This document shows positions 21,171 through 32,504 of a DNA stretch of 64,000 nucleotides, in pieces; the first letter of the stretch is position 1; the number at the start of each line of letters is the position of its first letter. Location: assembly GCA_017654935.2 (NCBI GenBank), contig CM065690.1:14990777-15054776 (forward strand). The letters run 5' to 3'. Origin of the DNA: Phymorhynchus buccinoides (taxonomy: Eukaryota; Mollusca; Gastropoda; Neogastropoda; Raphitomidae). The notes under the pieces are model-generated. The model worked only from the letters and a program-made list of their open reading frames with translations. It had not been told where the DNA came from and ran no database searches. A program made the translations under genes and the position numbers.

Positions 21171-21295
21171 GTAGCGGAGAAGCTTTGCCCAGGGAGCATC
21201 TCTGCTGATTTCGGCTCACAGGACTTAGTTATAGTTGGCAGAGCAAAGGGTCCCCAAACGCCAATTTATCTGTAAGCCTTCAGTTTGAGACATAT

Positions 21296-21531
21296 AGTGT
21301 TAGGTATTAGGTACTTTATAGTCACAGAGGCGTCTCTGTGAAATTCGGGTTGCTCCCACTTGGAGAGCGCGTCGCAGCCAGAGGCTTTTTGCCTGGTGTG
21401 TGTCATTTTTTTTTTGGCATGCGATTTTTGTGTGACTGATGAGGAAGAGAAGGGGGGTGGGTAAATTTTGACCAAATGACAACTTTTTCGTTGCCACTGG
21501 GTTTAACGTATGCTAAGTACATGGGCACACG

Positions 21532-21562
<31 letters not shown>

Positions 21563-21692
21563 TCCACGTTCAGACCACGTAAGGCCTAGTGCAAAGTGAG
21601 AAGGAAAAATCCCCTGTACCCAGGTTCAAACTCGGGTTTACTTGACACGAAGCGAAAGCGCTACCACTGTGCCACTCTACACGGGCTCTGTG
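21296..21692 (-). mobile_element. tRNA-derived SINE, full-length copy
   Basis: Inverted copy of 2405-2815: A-box region 'gtagagtggcacagtggtag', then 'gagtttgaacctggg' (B box), and the 3' 'ctctgtgactataaagtacc' end. About 90% identity by eye. Confidence 0.8.
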
Positions 21693-21739
21693 ATAGTCAT
21701 CCACAAAACCCTAAGCTGTGCAATGATTTTCTATCACTG

Positions 21740-21904
21740 TACAGTAGAACCTCCCATACAAGACCTTCGGAAATCACCCAAAATAAGGTCTTATAAGGGA
21801 GGGGTCTTATAAGGGAGGTAATTTTAACACTTACAAAGAAGGGCAATGTCTCTGAGAAGTAGGTCTTATGTGGGAGGGAGTCTTATAAGGGAGGTTCCAC
21901 TGTA
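21740..21904. mobile_element. Tigger/pogo-like MITE
   Basis: Ends TACAGTAGAACCTCCC and 'gggaggttccactgta', bounded by TA. Same family as 1591-1775. Confidence 0.75.
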
Positions 21905-21984
21905 TCAGACAGCCGACAGCTCTCACTCCCTGTGTTACCATGTCCAAATCTTCAGACTAAACGCACGCACACACATACGCAGAC

Positions 21985-22240
21985 GTTCCGCACGGAAACC
22001 CAGTAAATAAGTAAAAGAAAGAAGGAGAAAAAAAATAAGCGCATGACTATCCGCATAGAAAGTCACGCACTTATTTTTTCCTTCTATTCTTTCACTTATT
22101 TACGGGTTTCCACAGGGAATTTGACGGGTTTCCACTCAGAAACCCTGTAAATAAGTAACAGAAAGAAGGAGAAAATAATAACCGCATGACTGTCCGCACG
22201 GAAAGTCACGCGTTTAGTTTCCGCGTGGAACTTCTGCGTA
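21985..22240. repeat. Mixed direct/inverted repeat ('acggaaacccagtaaataag')
   Basis: A segment of about 65 bp with 'aaataagtaa', 'gaaagaaggagaaa' and 'gcatgactatccgca' occurs at 21990-22060 and again at 22140-22205 directly. An inverted version ('ccttctattctttcacttat') lies between at 22075-22115. Function unknown. Confidence 0.6.
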
Positions 22241-22254
22241 TGTTTGTCTGTTAA

Positions 22255-22824
22255 CAGACTTTGTAGAAATGTTCGTACTTCATTAGAGGAAAATTACAAA
22301 GTACTTGGAATGATGCCTTAGAGTCTAGTAATAAATGTTTATTTTACAGAAATTATAAAACTGATTTCTGCCGTGAAAGATATATTGAAATATTGCCTGA
22401 TGTTTATATATATCCTCTTATACGGCTTCGGTGTGGTAATCATAAACTCATGATAGAAATTGGCAGAAGACTTGGAATACCCCATGAAGAACGATTATGC
22501 AGAGACTGCAATCAGAATGACCTTGGTGACGAATTTCATTTTGTAATGAAATGTCCCAAATACAATGATATCAGATGTCAGTTTATTTCCAGAAAATGTA
22601 CATGTGTAAACTACTGTTGATTGCTCTGTGGTGGTAAAAAGGTGTTATTAAATGTAGCTAAATTGTTAAGGCTTAGTCAAGTTGTGTGATATTTTGGTGT
22701 GTTAATTACATTAGTTATCTTTTGTAACCGTTATCAATTGTTGCATTAATTTTGTATTTGCTTGATTTGCTTCAAGTCCTCCATGCCCCAAAAGGGGTCA
22801 AAGGATTAAACAATCTTTGAATCT
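22255..22824 (+). mobile_element. LINE 3' end with ORF2 C-terminal remnant
   Basis: A frame from about 22272 to 22620 reads ...STWNDALESSNK, then EILPDVYIYPLIRLRCGNHK and ERLCRDCNQN...DEFHFVMKCP. The C-x2-C, D-E-F-H-F and K-C-P motifs are the zinc-binding C-terminus common in invertebrate LINE ORF2 proteins. Upstream it is closed by a stop. A 3' UTR follows and ends in 'gattaaacaatctttgaatc', a reiterated LINE tail. It is 5'-truncated, like most LINE insertions. Confidence 0.75.
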
Positions 22825-22920
22825 TTGTGTACTGTCCTAAATTGTCAACAAATAATAGAAAACTGGTTAAAGCGTCACATAAATATTTACAACATTAATC
22901 ATGTAACATAATGTTCTCAC

Positions 22921-23061
22921 CATTGTAGCAAGTAGTAGAACTTTGCCTGAAGAAGCCGACAGAGCACAAACACTGTGAGGAACCATCGGAACCCAGGCAG
23001 TCCTGGTTGTTGGAATTCTGGCATTCATCGTCGTTGGTACACGTCGAGCCGTAGATCTTTC
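22921..23061 (-). CDS. Exon: EGF/EB-like six-Cys module 2
   Basis: 141-nt phase 1-1 exon with acceptor GTCAATTTCCAG and donor GTGAGA. It encodes KIYGSTCTNDDECQNSNNQD, then CLGSDGSSQCLCSVGFFRQS and STTCYN. Cys spacing is C-x5-C-x7-C-x8-C-x1-C-x11-C with C-L-C-S-V-G-F, as in EGF-like or EB modules. The exon at 52542-52420 has almost the same spacing. It links the four-Cys region to the FN3 domains. Confidence 0.85.
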
Positions 23062-23124
23062 CTGGAAATTGACAGGCAGAGGATGCCCCCGCTTACAGTC
23101 CGCTTATCATTATTACATGGAACG

Positions 23125-23301
23125 TACATATTTTATAGACTATAAGGCACACCTGATTATAAGGCGCACACCCCCAACATTTTACACAAAATTCAGATTT
23201 TGTTATTATAGTTTCTTACTATATTATCAGTCACATTATAAGGCGCAGGGGTCTCAGTCTAGGGAAAAAAAGTATTGCCTTAGAGTCCGTAAAATATGGT
23301 A
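23125..23301. mobile_element. TACCGTATTTT-family MITE
   Basis: Short canonical version of the family: 'tacatattttatagactata' to 'tccgtaaaatatggta', about 177 bp. Confidence 0.7.
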
Positions 23302-23315
23302 AGTGAATATGGATG

Positions 23316-24851
23316 TTAACTCTTTCAATCCTGCAGACCGGTTTTCCGGTTTCAAGGTTTAATACCTTTCAATCCTGGAGAACGGAAAACCGTTCTGGAA
23401 GAAATAACTCCTTTCAATCCGAGAGACCGGTATTCCGGGATCGTACTTTGGACTTACCGCAATTCGCGCCATCAAAGTACGTCATTTACCCTTGACCCAG
23501 CCCTAACGGGACTGTTTATGAATGGAATGTGATGCCAGACCCCCCAGCCGTTTACCCTTCCCTTTCCCCCACCCCCTCCTCCTTCCAGCTCTGTGGGAAA
23601 GGGGTCGTTTTGAGTGAATGCGTGTAGTAGGTGTGTACTGTGCACGTGGCAGTTTTTGTTGGTAGTGAAAATAGAAGGTGGAGAAAATTCTTGATTCTGA
23701 CCAATTTGACAGAAGAAGAGTGAGTTTAGTTCGTGGCAGCTATTGAAGCGCATATAGGTGGTGATGATGCTAGTGGTGAGGAGTTAGATTATCAAAACTT
23801 ACCTTTGTTCTACACTCGACCTAGTTTTGAGTGGATTAGGGGGAATTATGTCACACCAAAACCGAAACTAGGACGGAATTCAAACATCGATCAGGGCCTG
23901 TGTGTGTGTTAGACACATCAAGGAAAGCGCTAGATTATTTTCAGTTATATTACTCTGATGAAATGCTCAGTTCTCTGCTAGAATATACCAACAATAACAC
24001 CTAAAAAAACGCACCGAGGAGCCAGAGAAAAACAAAGGTGTAGGTGACAAGCACACCTGTGTGTTGTGCACGGCACGACACCCCAAGTACAAGCATGCAC
24101 ACACTGGTGTCAGCTATGCCGACACCCCTTCAAAACGTGTCAAACTACAATGATGTGTGAAAAGTGTGGTATCTGTGCTCCAAACAGCGTCACAGTGACT
24201 GCTTCAAGGTGTGTCACACACGTGTCACCTATGTGTGACATGTGATGTGATGACTGTGACAGGGGTACATACATGCGTAGATAGGGAACGTGAAAATATT
24301 ATCTGTGTAAAAAAAAGTGTGCAAAATAGTGTGGTGCTTGTCTATATATTTGTGTTGTATCCATACATAATCGTCAAAACAGACAATAAACTGTTGATGT
24401 GTTGGGGACAATTATGGTGACAATGGTGACACTTATCTGTGGAGTAATGACAAGCACAATGCATGGGGATGTACAGGAGGCATCGCTTGGTGAGTGCATG
24501 CATGAAATATACAATTTGCTTTAAAAACACTGACCTGCATGTATGGCATGATGGTATGTTTTATGTTAAATTGTAAACTTACCTGTTTTACACCTGTGTG
24601 TCATCTGGCATGTCACCATAATGTGTCAACATGGTCACAAACAGCTTCTCACATCAATTCCCTACACAACGGTATATGACATTCTTAGGTTCGTGTAATG
24701 TGGGTTACTGCCGTAAGTCTCTAAAATAAGTACCCCATTATCACGTTTTTAACCCTCTATAAATCCAGGAATGAAGGGAATAGATAGATAATAGAAACAT
24801 AGGAATAAGGGGAAGTAACAGTTAGTGTAAAACCAGGAATGAAAGAGTTAA
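23316..24851 (+). mobile_element. Internally deleted piggyBac-type transposon
   Basis: Flanked by TTAA (23316-23319 and 24848-24851), with inverted ends CTCTTTCAATCCTG and CAGGAATGAAAGAG. The left end carries three tandem subterminal repeats, each with 'ctttcaatcc' and a 'gg..tccgg'-like palindrome. Transposase remnants lie inside in plus orientation (see 23760-24225). Length is about 1.5 kb against roughly 2.5 kb or more for intact members of the superfamily, so the element is non-autonomous. Confidence 0.8.
23760..24225 (+). pseudogene. piggyBac transposase remnants (N-terminal domain start and Cys-rich C-terminus)
   Basis: A frame near 23785-23860 reads EELDYQNLPLFYTRPSFEW. Another at 23910-24003 reads LDTSRKALDYFQLYYSDEML then EYTNN, the beginning of the DDE_Tnp_1_7 domain ('F..yfsdel...i..eTN'). 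Next, after a stop, come HTCVLCTARHPKY..., then KCGIC and, in a shifted frame, RHSDCFKVCHT, which match the C-terminal Cys-rich domain ending in C-F-x2-Y-H-T. The catalytic Asp core is absent. Stops and frameshifts make it non-functional. Confidence 0.7.
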
Positions 24852-25463
24852 GCAAACAATGTAAAAAATTAAAAAAAGCCAGCTCAGTTAAAAATATGGT
24901 ACTTATATGACTTTGACTGTATTTTAAAATTTAAAAAAAAACCAGCTTCAAAATACTCAAGAACTTATTCAAAATCAAAGTGCTTAGGAATTCAACTTTA
25001 TATTCAAAGTAAGCATCAAACTACGTATTTGCATAATTATTCAAATTCTCCTTTCAACACATTTGTACATATTGTTTTTGTGTGTTGTATTCCATTGAAA
25101 CAATCATAGACGTTTATCACTCATATAATTTTAGTTACAATAATAACAAACATGTTTATCGCATTCTTCGTTTACAGTGTAACCACTATGGCAGAAAATT
25201 ACTTCATTTTTTTCACACATTCCTCACACAACTTCCAACTTGAACAGCGCTTGATTGCCAGATGTTTCCAGTGCAATGAGGCTTTTTTTATACTGAAATG
25301 TTCTGCCCCCGTCTCGTGCACTGAGGTGCGTGTGCCACCTACATAAGATTATCGCCCTCGCCTGTCATGAAGTAGTAGTTTATAGCCACATAAAATTATC
25401 TACCCCTGACTCATCACCAGGTGGCATGGTCAACTCAGTCCTAAAATTATTAAGCATACTCAC
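24852..25463. other. Intron sequence, nothing recognised
   Basis: AT-rich single-copy-looking DNA. The open frames at 25152-25346 and 25330-25524 are short, and the second overlaps exon 25553-25464 on the other strand. Confidence 0.45.
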
Positions 25464-25553
25464 GGCACTGTTTGACATCACCGACATCCACGCACTTTGT
25501 GCCAGACTGACATGCCGATTCTGAGCTGCTGCAAGTCTCCTTCAGCTTTGTCT
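25464..25553 (-). CDS. Exon: four-Cys module, type C-x6-C-x5-C-x8-C
   Basis: 90-nt phase 1-1 exon with acceptor TTTCTTCAG and donor GTGAGT. It encodes TKLKETCSSSESACQSGTKC, then VDVGDVKQC. The middle spacing C-x5-C is shared with all other four-Cys exons of the gene, and the pattern matches the first four Cys of the six-Cys EGF/EB-like exons. Both neighbours in the transcript are phase 1, so the exon can be included or skipped without changing frame. Confidence 0.8.
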
Positions 25554-26080
25554 CTGAAGAAAGACAAGAGTGACAAATATTCACTTTTTTGTCAAAGAAC
25601 GAGTCTCTGGGCTTTGTCATAATAAGACAGCGGGTTACCTTCAGCTAGAGTTGTTTCCCTTCATAGAATGGACACTGTCCACACTTTCCAATTCCGTCTT
25701 TGAATGGCCACCTTCAATCCGCAGCTAATGTCAAAAGATTTTGTAGTTCCAAGAGGAACTAGGCTCCAACCAAAAATATTTGCCCGCCTTCCGCCCACAG
25801 TCAATAGGAATTAATCAGAAATAATTCAGGGAAGCAATTTCATGGTGTGTGGGAGTGATCTCGCCTAATTCAATCGGTCAAAAAGGGGAAGTTAATCTAC
25901 CTTCAGGTAAATCCCCAGCCCTCGCTTCGTGTGTTTGAGGAGACACACAGCATGTAGAACGCAGTGCGTCACTCTAAATTTGATGTCATTTATATTTTTA
26001 CGTCACAGTTTGCAAGTTCTATAAGTTTGTAGCAACTGGCCACCCCTTATTTTCCACAAAAAAAATGTTTGCAAGTCGCT
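25554..26080. repeat. Intron with second copy of the 5450-5880 repeat
   Basis: 25795-26080 repeats 'atttcatggtgtgtgggagt' onward. The remainder is unremarkable intron DNA. Confidence 0.5.
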
Positions 26081-26233
26081 GATTGGCATCCTGCGGTTTC
26101 AAGCTTCGCCACCATGGTTGCCGTGGTTTTGACTGAGTAAGACGAGGTAATCAACTCTAACTAATTTCCACGAAGTGCTCTCCCCTAGTTTTTTTTCCGA
26201 AAATCGTCTGTTGTGAAAACAGCAAACAGCAGA

Positions 26234-26748
26234 TACAATCGAACCTCACTTAACGGGCAACTCAGTATCACGGGCACTTCACTATACCGGACAGTTTTCG
26301 TCAGTCTGTAAGTTCTTCCTTCTTATTTATTACTAAGGGTGTCTCCAGCATAGCGACCACCCCGCTATACAGGACAACGGACAGTGATCTCAGTCTGAAT
26401 CACTGTTAACTAGTGTGATTTACCACTCAGTAATCCAACCACCCTGATCACGGGTTTTTAACAGCACAGGCAAAGAAAAGATACAGCCTCTATTTTTAAA
26501 GCAAAAACCACAGGAAAGGAAACTTGAAAAATCAAGTTCAAGGAAAGATCACGGAAAAGTTGAGTGAAAATCTTTCCTTTCCTTCGTTAGTCAATGTTTG
26601 TCAATAAAATAAAGTAATTATTTTCATTATACACCTAATTATGTGGTGATGCCTTTGCATGGAGTGATTCAGTATAGCGGACACCTCACTATTACGGACA
26701 GTTTTGACCAGTCTGTTGGGTGGTCAGTTTACTGAGGTTTGACTGTAA
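26234..26748. mobile_element. Second pogo-like MITE family (GAACCTCACTTAACGG / CCGG...)
   Basis: The ends 'tacaatcgaacctcactta' and, inverted, 'tacagtcaaacctcagtaa' are imperfect terminal repeats about 515 bp apart. Interior motifs such as 'cactataccggacag' and 'cactattacggacag' repeat the same arms. The copy at about 30318-30842 is part of the segmental duplication. The end sequence resembles pogo/Tigger elements. Confidence 0.65.
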
Positions 26749-28100
26749 TTAAAAGACGTAAATATGCGCTAAGTATTCTCTGAGCTGAAAATGTGGTCAC
26801 TCATAACAAATTAAATTCTGCTGCTCGCTGGCCAATATGGCCACTGCAAAGAACACTTTTACAAGAGTGAATGCCCTTGGTGGGTGGGGGAAAGATGCTT
26901 GAGTACTGACCAAACAAGGAAATAACTCGTCAATAACCCTACTTGAGGCCACTGAATGGCTGCCTTTTGCAAGAGTGAATGCCCTTTTGGATACTGACCA
27001 ACAAGGGCTTAACTCTTGCCATCAAGGGTGTTAATAACCCTAGTTGCAGTGGCCAATAAAGAGCCACTTGGCTACCAGCTCTTACCATTTAAAATAACTA
27101 TGCTAGCCCACTGGAAATAGAAAATACTGGACAATTGCTTTTAAAAACAATGACACATCTTCATACTAATTGTGTCGTCCTAGCTCTGATGAAATGGATA
27201 CAACATTAATTCAGCTGACAACAAAACAAGACTCAAGACTACTTTATTATCTCAAAAGTGATAAATTGATTTGTGGCACGGCATAAACACATATACAATA
27301 AGAACATCATAATGAAATACCCATCACATCAAACTTTATAGGGCATGTAAAAAGAAACCACGATTATTCAATATAATAATAATAATGCAGCTGCACATAT
27401 AAAAAGGATTAGGATAAAGTAAGAACAACACATGAAACAGAATGCAATAGCTGGCTATAACCAAATCACAGTTTTAAAACTACAGAGAAGTGGATGTGTG
27501 AGTGCGCATACACGCACTCACAGACACAGAGAGAGAGGGAGAGGGGTGGGGTGGAGAGAAAGGAGAGAGAGAGAGAGAGCAAGAAAAACACGTAAAAGTT
27601 AGGTATATGTAAGATGAACATATTATGAATTATAATGCGTTAATACATAAAAATATAAATAATTAAATAATGCATCACATTTTCCCCCCTCTCACCCACC
27701 TTTTGGAAGTTCTGTGCTAGCAACTTCCTCTTATCTGTCACTCTCTTCGACTCTGCCTTTTCCTTTTCTTACTATCATCTACTATCTTTCTGACTTATTG
27801 GCTCATTCATCTGCCTTTTAAAATAAAAAATAAAAATAATTTTCTGCTTTGACAGTTTGAGCTCCTCTGAAATCGGAATGTGTCGGCTGAATGCAGCCAG
27901 GGAGCCTAGTGAAAACTGATAACCGGACATATACGTACCTTACCCATTATGGTCATATGGGTTGAGAACACAGAAGAAGTAGTACTATGCTGATCAAGAG
28001 AAGATCTACCGGGGCAAAATAAGTGTGGAGTTTATAGACTAAAACTTAATTAGGCTAGAAGTTACCACACCAGCAAGTTAAGTGAAATACAAAATCTTAC

Positions 28101-28184
28101 TGCAAATGTTGTTCTCACAGACCGCTGACGGAACACAATTGTTGCTGTTGCTGTTACAATTCAGACCGCTTCCTGCTGTAATCC
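28101..28184 (-). CDS. Exon: four-Cys module, type C-x6-C-x5-C-x4-C (copy A)
   Basis: 84-nt phase 1-1 exon with acceptor GTGTATTTCAG and donor GTAAGA. It encodes ITAGSGLNCNSNSNNCVPSA, then VCENNICS. The V-C-E-N-x2-C-S end is the same as in the eight array exons (V-C-E-N-S-V-C-S), so these exons share ancestry. Its duplicate is exon 32286-32203. Confidence 0.85.
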
Positions 28185-28305
28185 CTGAAATACACGAAAT
28201 AACATTTTTTGTTAATAAGTTCGGCAACAAGTCCTTCACCGCTATTCCCAGTCTGTAATTCGAGTTCAAGGTCAAGGTTACAGTTACTTGATGATGCTTA
28301 TGAGC

Positions 28306-28550
28306 TTAAAACCCTTTCATCGCCACTGTCGCCTCTTGGCACAATGATTTGACACCCATGTCACTAAAAGGCATCTTATGAGGGTCTGGTATCCAGTGAC
28401 CTTATGTCCTTAATTTTGGGAGGTAAGGACAGGCCCTATTTTATGCATGTCATAGAGGAATCCCCAATATTGCAGACGGAATCTTTTCTCTACCCAGGTA
28501 AGTTTAATGGAAAGTTTTGGCTAAAAAATGGCTGGCGATGAAAGGGTTAA
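28306..28550. mobile_element. TTAA-type MITE
   Basis: Ends 'ttaaaaccctttcatcgcc' and 'ggcgatgaaagggttaa'. Same family as 8611-8848. It lies just outside segmental duplication copy A and is absent from copy B, so it inserted afterwards or bounded the event. Confidence 0.75.
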
Positions 28551-29560
28551 CGATGTTGCCTGATGCATTCTGAACCATTGTTGGCAGTTCTCCTTGACCT
28601 TTTAACTCTCCAGCACCATGTTGTTGTTTTGTTGTTTTTTGTCTTGGTTGTCTGTTGCATCTCAACCAACAAAAAGGGGAGTCGCCATTTCTTCGAGTGC
28701 ACACACCCTGCTTTAACTATAAAAAAAATTCACCGACATAAACTCTGAAAATAGACAAATGCATGGCAGGGTACTAAATGGCAGTGAATGTCTTTGCATT
28801 TGGTGGGAGTGAAGTGTGATGTACTGGGCGAATGTATTCGCCTGTGGTGCTAGAAGAGCTTAAAGAAACACTGAGCCAGCACGATATATTAGGAGTAGAT
28901 CAATGAAACAGTAATAGGTGTGTCATAAAAGTAAATCAATGAAATATTAACTGGCGTGTTAAGGAATATCGTTCAATGAGATGACCCTCTAGGCATGGAT
29001 GTGGACATTACCAGTAAAGCTGTTCACTAACGAACCAACTGTCTACCTACCAACACACTCTCTCTCTCTCTCTCTCTCTCTTTCACTCCTTCGCTGTCTT
29101 CCTCTCTCTCCATCTTTTTGTTTCTCTCTTTTTCGACCTCTTCACCCTTTTCGGTTGCAATAATGGTCAACGATGACTTTGGCAACTAAATGGAAGAAGG
29201 AGAATAAGAACTAGCAGCACCACGCCTCCTTCTTCCCCCGTACCAACAGGGGTAGGCAGTGATTGGGTCGGCATCATGCTGGGTACCGCTGAGCGGTCCT
29301 TGTCTGGCCGGCTGTCTGGCTGTCTACCCACCCAAACCCTCTCTCTCTCTCTGTTTTTCTCTCTCCTCCGACCTCTTTGCCCATTTCAGTTGTATATAAT
29401 GTAATGGTCAAAAATGAATTTGGCGACTAAATGGAAGAAGAAATATGACATAGTGCAAGGACTTCAGAGCCAAAATGCTTGATTGAGAGGAGAGGATGGG
29501 GTGGGGTAGGCGTGTGCTGTGAGGAATCTTTATTGACCAAAAGAATCTCTTGACGTTACG

Positions 29561-29605
<45 letters not shown>

Positions 29606-29841
29606 TTTCTCTCCTCCAACCTCTTTGCCCATTTCAGTTGTATATGATGGTCAAAAATGATTTTGGAGACTAAATGGAAGAAGAACTATGACATAGTGCA
29701 AGGAATTCAGAGCCAAAATGCTTGATTGAGAGGAGAGTAGGGGGTGGGGTAGGGGTGTGCTGTGAGGAATCTTTATTGACCAAAATAGCCTGATGGAAGA
29801 ACAAACTTAGAGAGAATCTATGTGACTACTTTATGTCTTAC
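28551..29841. repeat. Intron with a three-copy tandem repeat and (CT)n tracts
   Basis: A unit of about 200-250 bp beginning with (CT)n and 'gacctctttgcccatttcag', then 'actaaatggaagaaga' and 'gaatctttattgacc', occurs at about 29090-29215 (partial), 29340-29540 and 29590-29785. The 28551-29040 part shows no recognised feature. Confidence 0.65.
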
Positions 29842-29952
29842 TGCACTCATAGTTGTCGGAGCCAGTAGTGTCTACACACTGGGAACCAGAGCGGCAGTTG
29901 TCCACACCACCATTATTGCTGGGGTTGGGACAGGTCTGTGTCACCAGGTATT
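29842..29952 (-). CDS. Exon: four-Cys module, type C-x11-C-x5-C-x10-C
   Basis: 111-nt phase 1-1 exon with acceptor TTTTCAACAG and donor GTAAGA. It encodes YLVTQTCPNPSNNGGVDNCR, then SGSQCVDTTGSDNYEC. A diverged paralogue is at 38983-38876. Just upstream in the transcript (about 30020-30095) is a (CA)n region. Confidence 0.85.
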
Positions 29953-30162
29953 CTGTTGAAAACATACATGTGAATGTCAATATGAACACACAAATGTGCA
30001 TGCTTGCACACATGTGCGTTCACACACACACACACGCACACACACGTGCTCACATGATACACACACGCACGTAAACACACACACACACACACAAAAACAA
30101 ACATGCATACCAGTGATCGCGGTAACTGGTATTCTTAGCGCGATCACTGCACATTACATACT

Positions 30163-32395
30163 GACTGGCATCCTGCAGTTTCAAGCTTCGCCACCATGGT
30201 TGCCGTGGTTTTGACCGAGTAAGTCGAGGTAATCAACTCTAATTTTCACAAAGTGCTCTCCCCTAGGTTTTTTTTCAGAAAATCGTCTGTTATAAAAAAA
30301 TAAAACAGCAAACAGCAGATACAATCGAACCTCACTTAACGGGCACCTTAGTATCGCGGGCACTTCAGTATACCAGACAGTTTTTGTCAGTCTGTAATTG
30401 TTTCCTTCTTATTCATTACTTAGGGTGTCTCTGGCATAGCGACCACCCCACTATTCAGGACAACGGACAGTGATCTCAGTCTGAATCACTGTTAACTAGT
30501 GTGATTTACCACTCAGTAATCCAACCACCCTGATCACGGGTTTTTAACAGCACAGGCAAAGAAAAGATACAGCCTCTATTTTTAAAGCAAAAACCACAGG
30601 AAAGGAAACTTGAAAAATCAAGTTCAAGGAAATTAAAGATCACGGAAAAGTTGAGTGAAAATCTTTCCTTTCCTTCATTAGTCAATGTTTGTCAATAAAA
30701 TAAAATAATTATTTTCATTATACACCTAATTATGTGGTGGTGCCTTTGCATGGAGTGATTCAATATAGCGGGCACCTCACTATTACGGACAGTTTTGACC
30801 AGTCTGTTGGGTGGTCGGTTTACTGAGGTTTGACTGTAATTAGAAGACGTAAATATGCGCTAAGTATTCTCTGAGCTGAAAATGTGGTCACTCATAACAA
30901 ATTAAATTCTGCTGCTCGCTGGCCAATATGGCCACTGCAAAGAACACTTTTACAAGAGTGAATGCCCTTGGTGGGTGGGGGAAAGATGCTTGAGTACTGA
31001 CCAAACAAGGAAATAACTCACCAATAACCCTACTTGAGGCCACTGAACGGCTGCCTTTTGCAAGAGTGAATGCCCTTTTGGATACTGACCAACAAGGGCT
31101 TAACTCTTGCCGTCAAGGGCGTTAATAACCCTAGTTGCAGTGGCCAATAAAGAGCCACTTGGCTACCAGCTCTTACCATTTAAAATAACTATGCTAGCCC
31201 ACTGGAAATAGAAAATACTGGACAATTGCTTTTAAAAACAATGACACATCTTCATACTAATTGTGTCGTCTTAGCTCTGATGAAATGGATACAACATTCA
31301 TTCAGCTGACAACAAAACAAGACTCCAGACTACTTTATTATCTCAAAAGTGATAAATTGATTTGTGGCACGGCATAAACACATATACAATGAGAACATAA
31401 TAACTAAATACCCAACACATCAAACTTTATGGGACATGTAAAAAGAAGCCACGATTATTCAATATAATAATAATGCACCTGCACATAAACAAAGGATTAG
31501 GATAAAGTAAGAACAACACATGAAATAGAATGCAGTAGCTGGATATAACCAAATAACAGATTAAAAACTACAGAGAAGTGGATGTGTGAGTGCGCATACA
31601 CGCACTCACAGACACAGAGAGAGAGGGAGAGGGGTGGGGGGTGGAGAGAAAGGAGAGAGAGAGAGAGAGAGAGAGAGAACAAGAAAAACACGTAAAAGTT
31701 AGGTATTTAAGTAAGATGAACATATTATGAATTATAATGCGTTAATACATAAAAATATAAATAATTAAATAATGCATCACATTTTCCCCCCTCTCACCCA
31801 CCTTTTGGAAGTTCTGTGCTAGCAACTTCCTCTCATCTGTCACTCTCTTCGACTCTGCCTTTTCCTTTTCTTACTATCATCTACTATCTTTCTGACTTAT
31901 TGGCTCATTCATCTGCCTTTTAAAATAAAAAATAAAAATAATTTTCTGCTTTGACAGTTTGAGCTCCTCTGAAATCGGAATGTGTCGGCTGAATGCAGCC
32001 GGGGAAACCAGTGAAAACTGATAACTGGACATATACGTACCTTACCCATTATGGTCATATGGGTTGAGAACACAGAAGAAGTAGTACTATGCTGATTAAG
32101 AGAATATCTACCGGGGCAAAATAAGTGTGGAGTTTATAGACTAAAAATTAATTAGGCTAGAAGTTACCACACCAGCAAGTTAAGTGAAATACAAAATCTT
32201 ACTGCAAAGGTTGTTCTCACAGACCGCTGACGGAACACAATTGTTGCTGTCGCTGTTGCAATTCAGACCGCTTCCTGCTGTAATCCCTGAAATACACAAA
32301 ATAACAATTTTTTTTAATAAGTTCGGCAACAAGTCCTTCACTGCTATTCCCAATCTGTAATTCAAGTTCAAGGTCAAGCTTACGGCTACAGTTAC
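30163..32395. repeat. Segmental duplication, copy B (with exon 32286-32203)
   Basis: Colinear with 26081-28295, same orientation. It carries the same pogo-like element (about 30318-30842), the (GA)n tract (31610-31680, longer here) and the inverted CCATATGGCC repeat (31798-32085). Confidence 0.9.
32203..32286 (-). CDS. Exon: four-Cys module, type C-x6-C-x5-C-x4-C (copy B)
   Basis: 84-nt phase 1-1 exon with donor GTAAGA and acceptor TTTCAG, like copy A. It encodes ITAGSGLNCNSDSNNCVPSA, then VCENNLCS, differing from copy A by Asn-to-Asp and Ile-to-Leu. Splice sites and reading frame are intact, so it should be usable. Confidence 0.85.
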
Positions 32396-32504
32396 AGACC
32401 TGCCTAGGCCCCCCTGGTACCTCTCAGTAGTGGAATCATCCGCGAGTCCCCTGTCCTTGATATTTCGCGCATTGTTTATATCATAACTTAGCAAATGTGG
32501 AGAA

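Larger units (their letters stand above)
26081..28295. repeat. Segmental duplication, copy A (with exon 28184-28101)
   Basis: About 2.2 kb, colinear and roughly 97% identical by eye to 30163-32395 at an offset of about 4.1 kb. It includes a pogo-like element, a LINE/SINE-derived intron, an inverted CCATATGGCC repeat (27690-27980) and one coding exon. Differences are single-base changes and a few indels, for example in the (GA)n tract near 27560. Confidence 0.9.
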
